The translations under genes and the position numbers were made by a program. Below the pieces are notes generated by a model. It worked only from the letters and a program-made list of their open reading frames with translations, was not told where the DNA came from and ran no database searches. Positions 1 through 14,900 of a DNA stretch of 64,000 nucleotides are shown piece after piece. Source of the DNA: Glossina fuscipes (lineage: Eukaryota > Arthropoda > Insecta > Diptera > Glossinidae); assembly GCF_014805625.2 (NCBI RefSeq), contig NW_023998415.1, positions 12,588,085-12,652,084 of the forward strand. Direction: 5' to 3'. Position 1 is the first letter of the stretch; every line of letters begins with the position of its first letter.

Positions 1-1017
1 TTTTAATAAAATAAATTATTATAAGTTCTATGATTAAAATAAAATGAATTCTCAAGCTTCATTGGCCGATGATGATCGCATACGTTTAAGGTTACTGACT
101 ATATTGAATTTAAAATAAATTAATTCGAATCAAAATGCATTTTCTCTTCTTAGGGAAACGAAAATTGCTTTCACCTTTAAATTAAACTCTAAATGCAATG
201 CACAGGTGTTGAGTATTTCCAAAAACGAAAATAAACAAATGAATTTAAATAAAAATTTTTTTGTTTAATTTTTATTCATTTCGAATAAGACTAATTTTAA
301 ATAAATAAATGATTTAATGAGGATCAGATCATTTAACCGATTAAACTGCGTAAACAAATTTGCCTAAAACTGCAGATGAATGGATGGATACGTTACGTAG
401 GCATACGTATAAATATATTTAAACTTGCACTATGATTTTTGACCATGAAGAGCTATATAATTAATGAAGTCATTGAATTTTGCATTTCCTCTTATTATAG
501 ATAGACAGAGAGAGAGAGAGAGAGAGAGAAGCCAATATAAATAAATGAAAAGACAATATAAATGAATATATGAATTGCTTGCATCGTCTGCATCAATTGT
601 CTGAGAAAGTAAAGTACATAGCCTTATATTGTTTTATTATATATATTCATATTTACTCGAGATTACCCACTTTAAACGCATCCATTGTATGGATTTTTTT
701 TTTTTTTTTTTATTTAATTGTTGCAGTGCTTTACATATTTCTTATTTAATGATTTTTTCGTTTGCCATTTTTTAAATTACTTACGATATTTTAATAATTG
801 CAAGAAAAATTTGAAAATGTGTTTAAGAAAATTTTTAACTAATATCTCCAAACTAACTGTTTAAGTGATAATATAATAAAATGCTTCCAAAACTGACAAC
901 AACATCAGTTGGAAATTGTCTATCTCTATCTATCTAACTATCTCTATCTCTCTCTCTCTCTCTTGCAATCTTTCTGTGCCGAATTTATCGTGTATATATA
1001 TTTTGATAACAAGCCAT

Positions 1018-1018
<1 letters not shown>

Positions 1019-1051
<33 letters not shown>

Positions 1052-1310
1052 GCTTGGGATTAAATGCATTACTGACTAGAAATAAAGGCGAAGAAAAGCG
1101 AAAATTACTATAATTATTACTTAACATATACTCATATTTACGCACACATATGCTATATATACACACGATCAATATATTGAAAAAAAAAAATATATATATA
1201 TATATGTATAGCTTAAACTTTCTTGCATAATAGTTTTCTTGATTTTCTCACATCAATTTACGTTTCAAGTGTTTTTCTATGTAAATACATTTATGCAAAC
1301 GGATACATGC

Positions 1311-1358
<48 letters not shown>

Positions 1359-1390
1359 GCATATATATATAATGCATATTTACAGATCTC
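1019..1390. repeat. Cluster of TA microsatellites
   Basis: TA runs at 1019-1050, 1189-1206, 1310-1344 and 1345-1372, with short AT-rich spacers containing TGTA/TGCA interruptions. Confidence 0.9.
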
Positions 1391-2589
1391 TTCATTTCCC
1401 AATCCCTTATTTATTGCATTTAATTGTTATGTCTACTATTAAGAAAATTACCAGTAAGTTAAAAGCACATTAATACTACGACTCTGTCGGCCAATCTGTC
1501 TAAACCAGAGCCGTATAAATGGAGAAATGAAGAAATAACAGCACATTCAAAGGTGTTGAATGTTGTTTGCAGGCCATATAGTAGTTGTATGAAAGCAAAA
1601 CGAACGAACGAACGAACGAACAGCCATAAAAAAAAAAAAAAACAAACAAAAAACAAAAATAAAACATGATCCATTTTCCTCATTTCTACGGAACACGAAA
1701 CATAACTAAAACAAATTACCCTACAACTATAAATTGCAACCTTCTATGTTAAGGTGGCCAGAAATGTTTCATATATTAGCAGTATACGCATTAAAAGTCG
1801 TAGTGTTTTTTTTTTTTTTTTTTTTTGCTTTATAAACTCACCTTGCGCCACCGACCGCGTAATCGACTTTTTTATCTGATTATTCCTGTACTGCTCTTCT
1901 TCCGAATCGGCGTTTTTTCATAGAAACGAATACGAAGCGAACGAAAAAAATACATTACGTTAAGAGATAAATACTGTGCTCTCAAGTACTACGTACTCGG
2001 TGTGCTCTTCAAAGGGCTATTCATATCAGTACAGGTATAGCACATTATATCTGGGATAGTTGGAGACGCTTTAAAACAATGTTGATAAATTAATAGAAGA
2101 AGTATTCTACAGAGCACTGACATAATATTCATTTTAAAGGCCTGATGCTTGCAATGTATCCATTTCTCCGTTGCATCTCTCTGATGCCCTGCATAGATGA
2201 TGAAGAAGATCTCAAAGCGTAATCCATCCAAAGATAGTCGTGATTACATTGATTCTATTATTATCCGTAAGAGCCTAAAGACCTCAGATTCAAGTATTAT
2301 GTTAGAGGTTTTTTAACAAATTCTATCCATTTGTTCATAAAATTCAATCTCACTTAAAATGTTGCTTGTTACAAAGCTAAATAGTCGAAATACTTAGGAC
2401 CATTATCTGTGATTTTTTGCTTCTTATCCGGTAGTTTGCGTATGCCTCCGCGGCAAGAACTTGATGATCTAGAGACGAAACAACTATTGATCCATTTTCG
2501 TACATTCGCAACTTTGCAAAACCGCTGATCGGCCAAACACGTCATCATCTTGCAAATCACTCTCTACCTATATTACAGATTGCTGCATT

Positions 2590-3205
2590 TTATACCCATC
2601 ACCAAAGACTGACGGCTATAATCATTTTACTAAAACTTTTGTACCGCCCAAACGGCAGCAGTCGAGTATAAATATTATTGATCCGTATCACATTCGGAAT
2701 GAATTCAACATTCCCCTGGCCGCAAAAATGAAGCTATTGACTTCAAACTTCGCAAAGACATTGAAAATGCTTGCACGCAGAGCGATATTGAAAATGCATC
2801 AAATCAGTCGAACTACACGTTTACAGTACGTAAACGGAGAGAGAACACCTCTGATTTTCCTTGGCCGATTTCAAATTTGGAACGCATTTAAGAATATCCG
2901 TCCGTTAGTCTGTCCAACTGCCCAACTGCCCAAATGTGCAGTGTCTGTTATAAATATTCTCCCGTTCGCCTACGAATTTGCAAAAGAATTTCGAAGTTTT
3001 CAAAGAACACGCTTGCACCGCCAGCTGGCCTGTGCGGCAAAAAACATTTTGTTTTTTTTTTTTGAAAATAAAAAAAAGGCAGCCGCGCCCGCCTTATATT
3101 ACAGAGTATGAAAATGTAGCTTTTTTTAGCCTGTTTTTTTTTTAGTCTCTTTTCGGATAACGGTAACGAGTATAAAAGATTCGATCATAACCGAATATTT
3201 ATTTA
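2590..3205 (+). mobile_element. Dispersed repeat family B, copy 1
   Basis: Shares with the 7030, 37805, 39770 and 58215 copies the segment around CCGCAAAAATGAAGCTATTG, then GACTTCAAA, a TTGCACGCA box, ACC-rich middle, and a right end with ATAACGGTAACGAGTATAAA. It carries a 127-codon frame that is not recognisably a protein. Boundaries are approximate. Confidence 0.65.
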
Positions 3206-3743
3206 CTTACTGGTTTAGAAATTTAAAACGCAGTAATAACCAACAAGAGCGGTTTGTTGACATCCATTTTTTCACGCTTTAACATATTCTGAACGATAGG
3301 TTATAAAGTGAAAATGAAACTCATATACCGTACGAAGACCAATGTTTAAGTTAAATTGAAGACATCAGGTAGGATAGGAGGTGTGAAGCAATAAATTTCA
3401 ATGGACGTAACTTAATAAAATACCAATTAATGACACTTTACAAATTGAATTCGAAATTTGAAAAATTTTATTAGATAAGTCATGATATTGACTATAAGCC
3501 ACTTCTGCTGGTAAAATTTAAAAAAAGTTTATTGCAATAACTGAATATGTTTTCATTAAGATTTAAGATGAAAACCCTAGGGTCGCTAATCTAAAATATG
3601 ATTTATTTATGAAATTCCATCTGATTGGCGATTGACACGCCCACATTAGCAAGATGCGATGAGTCATTGCAATTTTCATATATATATAGTGTAGGTAGCG
3701 GTAGCGAGTACTTAAAATTTACTCCAAGGCGAGTCGTTTATTT

Positions 3744-3785
<42 letters not shown>

Positions 3786-5109
3786 TATTTATTTATTATT
3801 TATTTATTTTTTCTCTTTTGTATAAAACAGCGTTAATTACATAATTGCATTAATATAACGAAATACTTTACTCGCAGACATGGATTTATATGCATACACT
3901 TACGCATACTATAGGTCTATTAGCATTAAGGTTTGCTTTCGAACAACTAAAGCAAAAATTTTTCGCCGGTGTTGAGTTTTTCATACATCGTTACTATCTG
4001 AGTTAACAAAACTACATTTAATGTTTTAAGAGGTTTAACACAACGCAAGCAAATCTTTAATGTAAGTTAAGCAAACGATATAAACAAAAGAACATTAAAA
4101 AAAATAAAAAAATAAAAAAAAAAATACGTTTTTGTTGCATACACTATTAAGCTCACCCTGTCAACAATTTGATTTGTTATCCGGTATTTATTCAGCTATT
4201 TGCTATTTCAGCGAAACCACATATACATGGTATAACTGGGTTAATTTAGTTTTATTTCTATCACATCTTTAAAATCAATGTCTAGTTTATATGCATGTAT
4301 GTATATATGTATGTATGTATGGATGCATGTTTCTTCTTCTCTACCAACTTAATGTTTCTTTTTCTTTTTTTTGTTTTTTTTTTTTTTTTTTTTTTTTGCT
4401 GTTAAACGTCAATTATGAAATGTTTTAATTAATGTTAACACAAACTTGGTCACAATGTAAAATATTGATGTCAATACTGTGCGTTATTTCTCATTGGTCT
4501 TCTCAATGCAGTTAAATGTGTCGCAAGAAAATGATAGTAATTTCTAAATAAAATATAAAATAATGTGCGATGGTATTTTTTCTTTTTTTTTTCCGTTGCG
4601 TCTCTGTCTTTTTCTTCATAATGGTTTTTGCATTTGAGTTTAGCGCTCAAGTAATATCTATAACGAATAAGGAACTCATGTGCAAAATGGGAAGAAAATG
4701 TCGTCTGGTCAACGCATTAAACACAATTATGAAATGTCGCGGTTTTTCTTTTCAAATAGTAAATATATCGCTAGACAGAAAACGATCATTTTTATTATAT
4801 AAATAGCAAAAGGATTCGAATCCGGGATTTCTTCTGTTCTTTGTACATTATTGAAGATTAATATAGGGTATTTCAAAATACGCGCAAGATTTGAAATTTT
4901 ACGCCATCGTTACGGTAAAGTGTTGCCAACGACAAAAAAAAAAAAAAAGAAGCAAAGAATAGCGTAACACAACTGGCAGTTCAGGTTTATTAGCAATGAA
5001 ATAACAACAAGTGAATGCTGATTTATTGAACATAATCATCTTGAGCAATAAGGCTCATTATACTTAAGATCACATCTCGTAGAGAAAATATTAAGATTGC
5101 CCGGACGTA

Positions 5110-5650
5110 TGTAACGCGTAAAAGTGTCTAAGATACACTCGACTTTTATTATACCAATCGTTACAAGATCATTTATTGAATCGATCTAAGCCTGTTTCGT
5201 CGTCTATCCGTCTATCTGTCTGTCTGTCTGTCCGTCCGTCGGCCTGGTGTCGTATGTAAATTTGTGTCAAAGTTTCATATCAACCATTTTTGAGATATTT
5301 TGATGAAGAACGTATGCTATTGGAAAAAGTTTGGATCGGTCGTCTTTTTTCCCCACAACCCCACATATGATGCTCTGTATTGAAAAGTCATTATAACTTA
5401 TGATATTTCATGGTGAAAATTAACTCATAGTGACAGTAAATTGGCATAAAAATCCACCTTACCGAATTGCGGTCCCTGTAGATATATATTTTTTGGGTAC
5501 CGCCTCGTGTAAGGATTTGTCGAATAACTAAACTTTCATAAAAATTATGCCTTTGCGTGAAAATAATGAGTAATTTTCTAACTGTATTAGGCGAAATGGT
5601 GTAGGAAGATATGTGATAGTCGGCCTTATTCGACTGTTAGTCGATGTTCG
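5110..5650 (+). mobile_element. Dispersed repeat family A, copy 1
   Basis: Order typical of the family: GATCTAAGCCTG, CTGTCTGTCTGTCCGTCCGT, AAATTTGTGT, TTTTTGAGATATTTTGATGA, CGGTCGTCTTTTTTCCCCAC, ACAGTAAATTGGCATAAAAA, GTATTAGGCGAAATGGTGTA, then GATAGTCGGCCTTATTCGAC. Non-coding; boundaries approximate. Confidence 0.7.
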
Positions 5651-6011
5651 GCAAAATTATCGCATTTTAGATTTAGAAAATTCATGTGTGACTGGAACGA
5701 ACGTGTACGAAATATGTCACTCTTTGGTACAGATTTTTTACAGAACCCATAATCAGTCCATTCATTTTCGGAAAATGCTGCGGTTTACTCAATAAAACAT
5801 AATGCCAGTCGCTGTTAACATAATAATCAAAGTTTTTTTTGCCCAATAATATGAATGAACAATTGTATTAGTCGAAGCAGTGTAGGGTATTTAATAATAG
5901 GGTTTGCCGTCAAGAGTTGGATTAAATCAAAAACTATGTGTATGACTCAAATGTGAGAGTAAAAGGTAGACACTTGGACGTTCAAATGGACAGAAAAGCA
6001 TGGTTTTAGAT

Positions 6012-6013
6012 CT

Positions 6014-6071
<58 letters not shown>

Positions 6072-6141
6072 TCTCTCTCTCTTTCTCTCTCCCTTTCTCT
6101 TTCTCTATTTCTTTCTCTCTATCTCTCTCTCTCTCTCTACA
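6012..6141. repeat. Long (CT)n microsatellite
   Basis: About 130 bases of CT/TTTCTC repeats, nearly pure for the first 50, then interrupted by TTTCTC variants. Confidence 0.95.
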
Positions 6142-7029
6142 GTACCAAATCTTTTTAATAATATTTTGTAAAAGATTTCAATTACGCCTAATGAATACTC
6201 CTAGATGATCAATGAAATAAGAAATTGAGTGCATCTTCCATACTTCGTTTTTAGGCAGGTAGGTAGGTAGGTACAGATAGGTAGGTTAAAATTGTATATA
6301 TAACAATTGCTTATTTCTCTTCGCCGACAACATTTATGGTTATTATGCGCTTACTTTTGCTGTGCTACTCCTGCTTCCCATGACAATAGCATAATATAAA
6401 ATTATTAGGTTAGAAAATATTTTGTGCTGTTAGTTAGCTTTAAATGCAAAAAGCACGCGTTGCCAGTATACCTATTCGTATTCGGCATATGCATTATTAT
6501 TATTTGTATGTATGTACAATATTTTTTACAAACATTTCCATGTATGATAAAATCTCTTCTGACATGTTGACAGAGAGGTGGTAAACAAGAACTAAGTCAG
6601 AAAGCGGTTTTTGCCAACCTTTTTTTATAATAATAAGTACAGCTAAAAATAAATTATGAATAGGATTATACTGTAAGGTTTTTTTTTTCGTCAGAAATAA
6701 AACAAAAAAAAAAAAGATAGAAAGAATAAAAAAGTAAAACTAAAGTACAAAGCAAAAACACCATAAAAGTCATAAAGCCTAAGACGACCATATTTTGAAT
6801 CAGAAATGCTTATAAGCAAATGTTTGTTTTCTTCTTCTTTTTTTTTTATTTATGTCAAACTCAAACACCATGACCAACTTCTGGTTTAGACTCATGTCTA
6901 TGAACTTCTTCTGTTTAACTTGCTGCTTTTTAAATAGCTTCTTTTTATAACTATCACCGATGGATGAGGAGTATATTCAGTTTGTCAAGACGTTTGCAAC
7001 GTTTGCCCAAAAAAAATCAGACATCAGAC

Positions 7030-7840
7030 ATCAGACATCCCACAAAATAAATATATATATAGTCTTGATCGGCGTCAAATTCTAAATCCATGTAACCGCC
7101 TGCCCGTCTATATAATGTCTATGTTAAACATTCTCCTCGCCGCAAAAATAAAGCTATCGACTTTAAATTTGGGAGAAACAATCGAATTGCTTGCATACAA
7201 ATTGGTACTAAAGATTGATCAAATCGGTTGAAACACACGCCCATAGCACCATATAAACTGAGAAAACCTCTGCTTTTCAAAGGGAATGAAAAATTGGTTT
7301 TTTACTTACATTCTCATAAAAACTATAGCAAATAAATGCATAAAAATTTGAACGCATATTCATTGAGCGATGCTGTAGCATTTATGCAAAAAAAAAATGG
7401 AAAAAATTGACCACGCCTACTCCAATATTATAATGTATCAAAACAATTCTTTTTTCAATACTTTTATAACACGCGCAGAGACAAGCTTCAAAAACCCCCA
7501 GCAGTATACAAATTCTTAGCCAGTTTCAAATCGTGAATGCATGTAAACATGTCCGCTTGCTCGTCTGTTCATTTGTCGGTTTGCGCAACTTTGTAGTATT
7601 TGTGGTAAATATTCTTCCATTAGCGAAAATGAAAATATCGCCTACGAGGAGGCTTATAACGCCCACATGCCTGAAACGACAAAAGTTTTTGTTTTCAAAA
7701 TAGAAGAAATCAGCCACGCCCACTTCATATTATAGAGCACGAAAATTTGTGTTTTTCTACTTCTTTTGTCTTTTTATAAGATAACGGTGATGGGTATAAA
7801 ATTTTCGTTCCTGACCGAACAAAATTTTCTTACGTGTTGT
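7030..7840 (+). mobile_element. Dispersed repeat family B, copy 2 (long)
   Basis: The longest plus copy. Order: AACATTCTCCTCGCCGCAAA, AAGCTATCGACTTTAAATTT, CCTCTGCTTTTCAAAGGGAA, TAACACGCGCAGAGACAAGC, TTTGCGCAACTTTGTAGTAT, then CGCCCACTTCATATTATAGA, ending near GATGGGTATAAAATTTTCGT. The same order, inverted, is found at 58215-58960. Confidence 0.75.
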
Positions 7841-8119
7841 TATTACTGCTTAAGGTGAAATTTGTGTGGGGTAAGCTTTCCATGAAATCGTAATTAATTC
7901 ATAACACAGTTGGATTGTATTTCATGTGTCAAACCTACGGACGAAATACTCGATCAATTATTTTATCTCGTTACGAAATCTTCATGAAGATGACTCTTCG
8001 AAGACATCGTATGCTTGAATTCATCCTTCTATTGCGTATTTAACAGAGGGCTCGACTACTTGTTGTTCTACTTGTTGTAGCTGAAAAGACTTGTAGAACA
8101 GTAAGTTTGTGCGGATGTA

Positions 8120-8460
8120 TGAAACAATCGGAAGTAATTAAACAGACCGCCGACCGATCAATATATCGAGAATCATTTTCTTAGTCGATTTATGCTTGCC
8201 CGTCGCCTGGCCGTGTGCATTTGTGTTCCGCTTAGGAATAGCAAGCAATTTTTACGATATTTTGAAGAAATTTGGTATGATGAGGTTTTTGTGACCAGGG
8301 ACCAAAACAAATCCTGTTGATAGTGCATTGAATTAGATGATTTTTACGATCATGATCAATAATAGTATTTCATCATTTTAAATCGATTTGAAAATGAAAT
8401 GTGAATTCGATGAGCCAATGTTCTAAGGCTCTCGCCGTGCCCGACTATAATGTTGAAACA
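8120..8460 (+). mobile_element. Family A, diverged copy
   Basis: Contains GACCGATCA, GCTTGCCCGTCGCCTGGCCG, ATTTGTGTTCCGCT, ACGATATTTTGAAGAAATTT and the right-end motif GTGCCCGACTATAATGTT. Confidence 0.55.
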
Positions 8461-9624
8461 TCTTTCTTTTTTGTTTTTGTGATATAATTTTCGTATAATA
8501 TTTATTTATTTATTTATTTATTTACTTCTTTTTTTTTTTTTTACTTAACTTCATAGAGAGTCTCATCATTATTATTATTATTATTTTTTTTTAATTATCA
8601 ATAATTTTTTTTGTGGTGCTAAATACTCATAATATCTAAGTGCAAAAACGTGCTCTATTTTTGAATAAAAAGCAAATAAGATAATAAATTTCTATGAATT
8701 GTTATATATATTAGATGACACTTACATATATAGTTTTATGGGTTTTATTATACATACACGCAAAGCAAAAGCGAACTTATAACTGTATGAGTTATGTTGC
8801 GCTAATATTATCATTAAAAAAGTTGAATCTCAAGGACAATCTTACGAAATATAATGAGATAATTTACACAGCTAATCATTGTATGAGAGAAATTTTGTAA
8901 TAAATTTTAAAAGCAAATATTTATTGAAAATGTATAAAAAAGTTCTTAAATAATGGATCAACTTTTTTAAAGTTTAATATTTAATCTCGAAAATGAAAGT
9001 TTTCGGAATTGCTATCACATCGCCAGTAAGTCGAAGTAATAATCTCCAAAATATATATGTTTCACTTGATATAATGCGGATATAATTTAGAACGTGTAAC
9101 ATGCTATGTAACGATCTGCATGTAACTGCATAAAAACTCACGCACCACCTCATGATACTGTAACGAAAATCCCATATTTGATAACTTGGAGGTTAGCCTA
9201 AGAAATCACAATTCATTGGTATGAACTTAATCTCAAAAGAATTTGAATAAAAAGGTAAAATCACAACGAGGAGGTTTATGCAACAATACAATTAACATAA
9301 GTGACGTAGGAGTGAGTAAGAAGTAAACTTTCTTGCATGTTTCAAGAATCTAAGAGAAAAGAAAATGGAAATTCATTGCAAATATTTTAAGCAAAAATTT
9401 TTGACGACCTCAGGGTCGTCGTCTTAGTCGTTTTTTGTACTCTAATCATATTCATTGATATTCTATGAAGTACTCCCTTAAGTTATTATTTATGTTATGT
9501 TACAGCCAATAAGTCAGATATCGTATCTATTATAGATAAAAATTCAAGTTGCAATGATCAGTATGTCAAGGAACAACATAAGATTATATTATTACTGCAG
9601 CGTTGATACGTTAATTGCATGCTT

Positions 9625-9650
9625 AGGCAAGGCCCACCACTAAATATTCT

Positions 9651-9684
<34 letters not shown>

Positions 9685-9735
9685 ACTTATCCATATATTG
9701 ACTTTTCAGTATAAGGCCATAAATGGGAAGTGGTC
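9625..9735 (-). mobile_element. Family A, right-end fragment
   Basis: It starts GCAAGGCCCACCACTAAATA, a CT microsatellite follows (9651-9682), then CATATATTGACTTTTCAGTA, colinear with the minus copy at 11685. Confidence 0.5.
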
Positions 9736-11389
9736 GGAATAATTGTTTATACTGTTCATTCTTGAGTCAAAAGTGTTCGGTGTAGCAGCTTTGCTCATCA
9801 AAACATATCAAAATGGATGGAATGATAGACAAGCTTTGTTCGATTTTGAAAGTGATTGTGCGCTCAAACTTTATAATTAAAGATAAGCTATCGATGATGT
9901 ACATGTCCGTGCAAACTTGTGCAACCGCAAGTGCTGTAGGGTATATGAATACAAGTGAACAGAGAGACGGAGAGACGAAGAGACAAATTTCGATCGGTGT
10001 AATGAAAGCTGAGTCTCTCACAACTGCTTCTCTCTGCTGTTGCAAACATCCACACAAACTTAATATGCCCATGTAGCACAAAAATCTAAATAGCTATGAT
10101 TGGATGGACTGATTAATCGAAGATAACGTTTTACATAATTAGTTGCTTAATCATTTGTAAAACGTTGAGAAATTATGATCACTTTGCAAGCTGTTCTTAT
10201 AATTTTACATACACAACAATACTCTATATATGTATATTAAAAATTATCATACAATATAACATTCAATAATGCATTCAACATATATAAATAGGATAATTGT
10301 TATTATTATTTATTAGTCAATTGGTTATGTATTTTTAAAGCCAAACTTTCATTGTAGCCTGAATGTAATAATTTACAAACATTTTTTCGTAATCATTATT
10401 TATTTGTTTTTTACATTTTGCCAACAATCAACTTTTGAAGTGTAGAAATTTTTTTTGAAAAACATTGAGTCATCATCGTCATATACCACGATTATTATCA
10501 CAACTTTATTGTTGCTAATTGATAAACACGATTTTTTCTTCGACTAAATTAAATATGGCAGAAATGCAAAAAAAAAAAGAGAAAAAAATAAAAAAATGAA
10601 ATCTATTTCGTTGCATTTATTTGATTATTATTTATTTTTTTTTTTTTTTTGCTCAACAATTTTAGTTTCGGTGTAACCCATAAGAGGAGCTCGGCCGGAG
10701 AATGGACGTTAAAATAATTTACGTTCACGGCTAAGCTCGTTGACATCGAATCACGTTCACGCTTATACAGATTTCATTCAATTAATCCTTTGTGTGTGAA
10801 ATCGAATGCTAATATTTAATAGTTTCATTGGCATAGAGGAACAAACAAATAAATACGAAAGTTGGATCAATAAAAAATTTTTATGAAAATTTTTTTCTCA
10901 AACATTCGGATAACATATATTGACGATTTCTTATTATTGCATTATTATTTGAGAAAATCTTTTCTAAAAGGAAAGGAAAGGAAGCACCAGTAAGGGTTGG
11001 GATGATGACCTAATCATTGCAATAGTGCAATAGTAATCTATCCAGAATTTCGTACTTCGCAGGTTACTGCATGTTATGTAAGATTTGCTTTTTTATATAC
11101 ACCCCATGGAGGAGGTATTAAGTGTTTTTGCTTTTTGTCCTTCATGAAAAGATCCAACAACGTAGACTGACTTTAAGGACTGGTAATGCTTTGAATTCTC
11201 TATGTTGCTTTCGCCAGGCGCTAAATGTTTGTTAGCTTAAAATTTTTTTCATTGAAAAGTTTCGGAATACTTTAGGGTTTTATTAAACGAAAAAAAATTG
11301 CGATATTTTAGTGTCGGGCTTAAGCACGAACCTGCATTCTATCTGTATATCCAAACTATTCTATCCAATATATCTGTGTATTAAACTTT

Positions 11390-11394
<5 letters not shown>

Positions 11395-11424
<30 letters not shown>
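11395..11424. repeat. (TG)n microsatellite
   Basis: About 15 TG units; its translation accounts for a spurious VCVCVC frame nearby. A similar run is at 12205-12228. Confidence 0.95.
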
Positions 11425-11427
<3 letters not shown>

Positions 11428-11684
11428 ATCTATTTTGCTTCGAATCACTATACAAATATGTGTACAAGTAGCAAAAATAATATTAAATTCCCCCTAAGGG
11501 AATCGTATTTGGAAAATATTCTAACCGCTCATCCAGTCTATAGGAGATTCAAGCGGCCAAAGAGTATTAAAAGTAAAAGTTTAGTACAAGAGTGTCAAGG
11601 AAGTTTCAAATCAAATTTCTATATATCTCAAACAAGTTTTTAAAAAATATTGTTTCTAAAACAAGTAAAAACTCTATAGTAGAA

Positions 11685-11940
11685 CAAGGCCCAACATTAA
11701 ATATGTTATATCACTTTACAATTATCCATATATCGACTTTTCAATTTAAGGCGTTTTATATACAAATTGATCAAAAAAGTGATCCGATTTGAATCATTTT
11801 CAATAGGATTTATCCTTGGCCCAAAAGATGTCACTGTGCCGAAATTCATCAAAATTAATCTAAAATTGTGGCCTATAGATTGAATACAAGTCAGGCTTGG
11901 ATCGATTCAGAAAATAATTCTGACTGTGGGTCCATCACAA
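11685..11940 (-). mobile_element. Family A, minus copy
   Basis: It reads inverted relative to the plus copies: CAAGGCCCAACATTAAATAT, TTTCAATAGGATTTATCCTT, AATTGTGGCCTATAGATTGA and GATCGATTCAGAAAATAATT. The same four blocks occur in order at 20765-21000 and 24850-25225. Confidence 0.65.
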
Positions 11941-14900
11941 TTCCTTCGGGATACATTCGCACATTAAGATACCCGTACATTATAAGTAATCTAGGTTATA
12001 AGAAATTATGGAAAAAAAATGGGGAAAAAAAGTTCATGCTAATCTCCTTATCCCATTACATCCAACCAACACTGTGAAAATCAAGATTAAAGCATTTACA
12101 AGAAGACGTGTGGACGATAGTATTGTAACCTCCCAATCGATGGTGAAGAAACGTAATCCTGCAACTTGCAATGGTAGACAAAATTTTGCTGTTAAACATA
12201 TACTTTGTGTGTGTGTGTGTGTGTGTGCGGTTGAAAACATCAATTAAATATTTAATTCTATTAAAATAACTCTCTAGCCGACATTTTTTTTTTTTGTTTG
12301 GATAGAAAATAGGGCTGATAGTTTCACTTCCTAGTGGTCGTCGCAGTTTAGTCCTCGAATTTATTTGCTTGTGGTTTAAATGAATCATAATAATTGAGCA
12401 CATCAACAAATACAGCACCTGTAGCGAAGATATATATTTTAGGAAATGCCAGCGCGACTTCGATCAAAAAAGAAACGGTGAGAGAGAGAGAGAGAGAGAC
12501 AGAAAGAGACAAAAAAAAAATGGATTGAAAAGGTGAGAGAGGGTTATTGCATTCGACTGCAATTAATTCATTCTCCATAGGTTATAGATAAATCTTCTTT
12601 AAATAACATGCTTGGCAATCGACACGTTATGTATGTTTGTGCAAAGGCATACTTTCAAGATATTTCATATTAATATCTACCCCTGTCTATAGATTACTGA
12701 TGAAAGTGTTTTCGGAATTTTGAATTGAGTTTCGTTACTGATTTCCATTCTATTCGTCAATATGACCTGAAAGTATCATTCCGGATTTCTCAGTTTAACT
12801 CTTGAGATTAATGTAATAAAATTACACTGGGTTTTGGCATTTGCTATGGTTACACTACAACTATCAACTTTATGACTACGATATTTTCTCTCTCTCTCTC
12901 TCTCTCGCTCAGTCGAATAATTATGTTTTGCATATATAGCGTAGGTGTATGTATGTCTCTGAAGATTTTATATAAATACATAGTAACATAGCCACAAGGG
13001 CATTAGACGCAATGCTTAATATGAATAATTAATGCGTACTAAAAAAACTGTATATAATTTTTTTGTTTGCTTTATTCGAGGGCGTTAAATAAGTTAAAGG
13101 CATCAATTTTAATAAAATGAAATGTATTTATTTAAGGGCGTATTCCAAATAAGTTTACATAGACCTTAGAAAGTTTCCGAAATGATAATAATAATAATAA
13201 TAATAGTAGTTAGTGCACTTTCCGGTAATGGACTCAGCAAAATAATTAAATTTCTCTCTCATTTCACAACAGATTTCGAATTTTAGTAAACAAGATAAAC
13301 TATCATTGAACGATTTCAGTTGCAACAAATTACTTACAATTTGCAAAAACTATTCATCCACGATTTGCATAAATTTCTTTGTTCTTTGTAATTATGTATC
13401 TTATCATTCAGATGTACCTTGAAGATATCTTCAAGATATCAGGATCTTGAGACAAACACTAGACACACTAATGTGTAAAAAATATGATCTATTGGCAATA
13501 CTTTTGAGATTCGTACCATATTCATACCACGCGTAGCGTAATGCAAATAAAGCAAATGTCGAAACTCTTAGTTGCTTCAACGCGAATGAATATTTGTTAT
13601 GCGTACAAAATTTGCAAATTATTATCTCAGATATACGAGTATAGTATACGAGTATATAGGTATAGTTGATCGGTCATCATATCTTTTTATATAGTTCTAG
13701 TAAAAAATATGTTATATTAACTTCTATGTATATTGAATATTTGTAGTGTAGGGTGGAATTTACATCGGCTTTGTCTATTTTCTATTTATTCCAAGTCATA
13801 ATTTCTAATCATCAACTAAGGATACATTATTTATTAACGTATGCTAAGTGAGAATTGACGAGTAGATAAGTAAAGAAGTAAGGTGAGTCAAGAAATCGAG
13901 TCGACATCTGAAGAACGGGAAGGCGGTACGATGACTCTGAGTTGTACATATGGATATTATTGCAAATGGGAAAGTAATTCTATTCCATCCTATCGTTTAA
14001 TCCCGTAATGAAATACGTAAACACAAATGCATACATACTCGTATACGTGCATACGTAGATACGTACATAGTATTAGTATATGTTTTCATACACTTTCTCC
14101 GCCGCTATTTCACGCTCAATGAAATGTTTTGATCATACTGATGAATGTGTTTTTCATTTCTTATCATATGCTTTAAAGTATATGTGCGTGCATGTATACA
14201 TATATGTATTGTATATATATATATATATTTTCTGGGTTTTCATAATAAGATGTTTACGTTACACTATATACAACTGTCTATGCACATGCAAGGGACCAAA
14301 TTAAATGTAGGCATGCGGTGAATACTATACTATATTTAATGTGCGTGTATAGAGGTGTGCGTGCAACAACGGAAGTTGCAAATGTCTTACAGTTGGTAGT
14401 GTAGTTACTTTTTGCTGCTGTGATTAATAAAAACCATAATAAAAATAAATAAATTGCATTTTTTGTTTCTTAAAATTATGCACACCAATGCCAAACAAAA
14501 GTATTTAGATGAAATCTGTACAATAAATATGCATATAAGTAAGCCAAAATCTCCAGTAGTTTGACTTTTTTTTGTCCTTGAAATAATTTTGAATTATTCA
14601 ATATTTACTTCTAAATCATTAATGGACGATTAATAGCAGGTGTCAAGAAGTGAAAATTCATCACTCACTCACTCACTCACTCACGCAGTCAAACTCTTGT
14701 TTAAGATCCATTTTCGTTCGCAATATAACAAAGCCCTTAAATACAAGGGTGCAAATTTTCATCTAAAGCGAGCCTTAATTGCGGTTTCTATGCTGTAGGT
14801 GCTTATGAAATTATTTTCTAATATTTTATTGCTTAAAGACATATAAAAAATTAATTATTAGACGGCGGAGATCTTAACAGCGCCCAAAGTACCCCAAAGT

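Noticed and set aside
4808..4830. tRNA T-arm-like GGATTCGAATCC
   Set aside because: No A box, anticodon arm or acceptor stem can be drawn in the preceding 70 bases.
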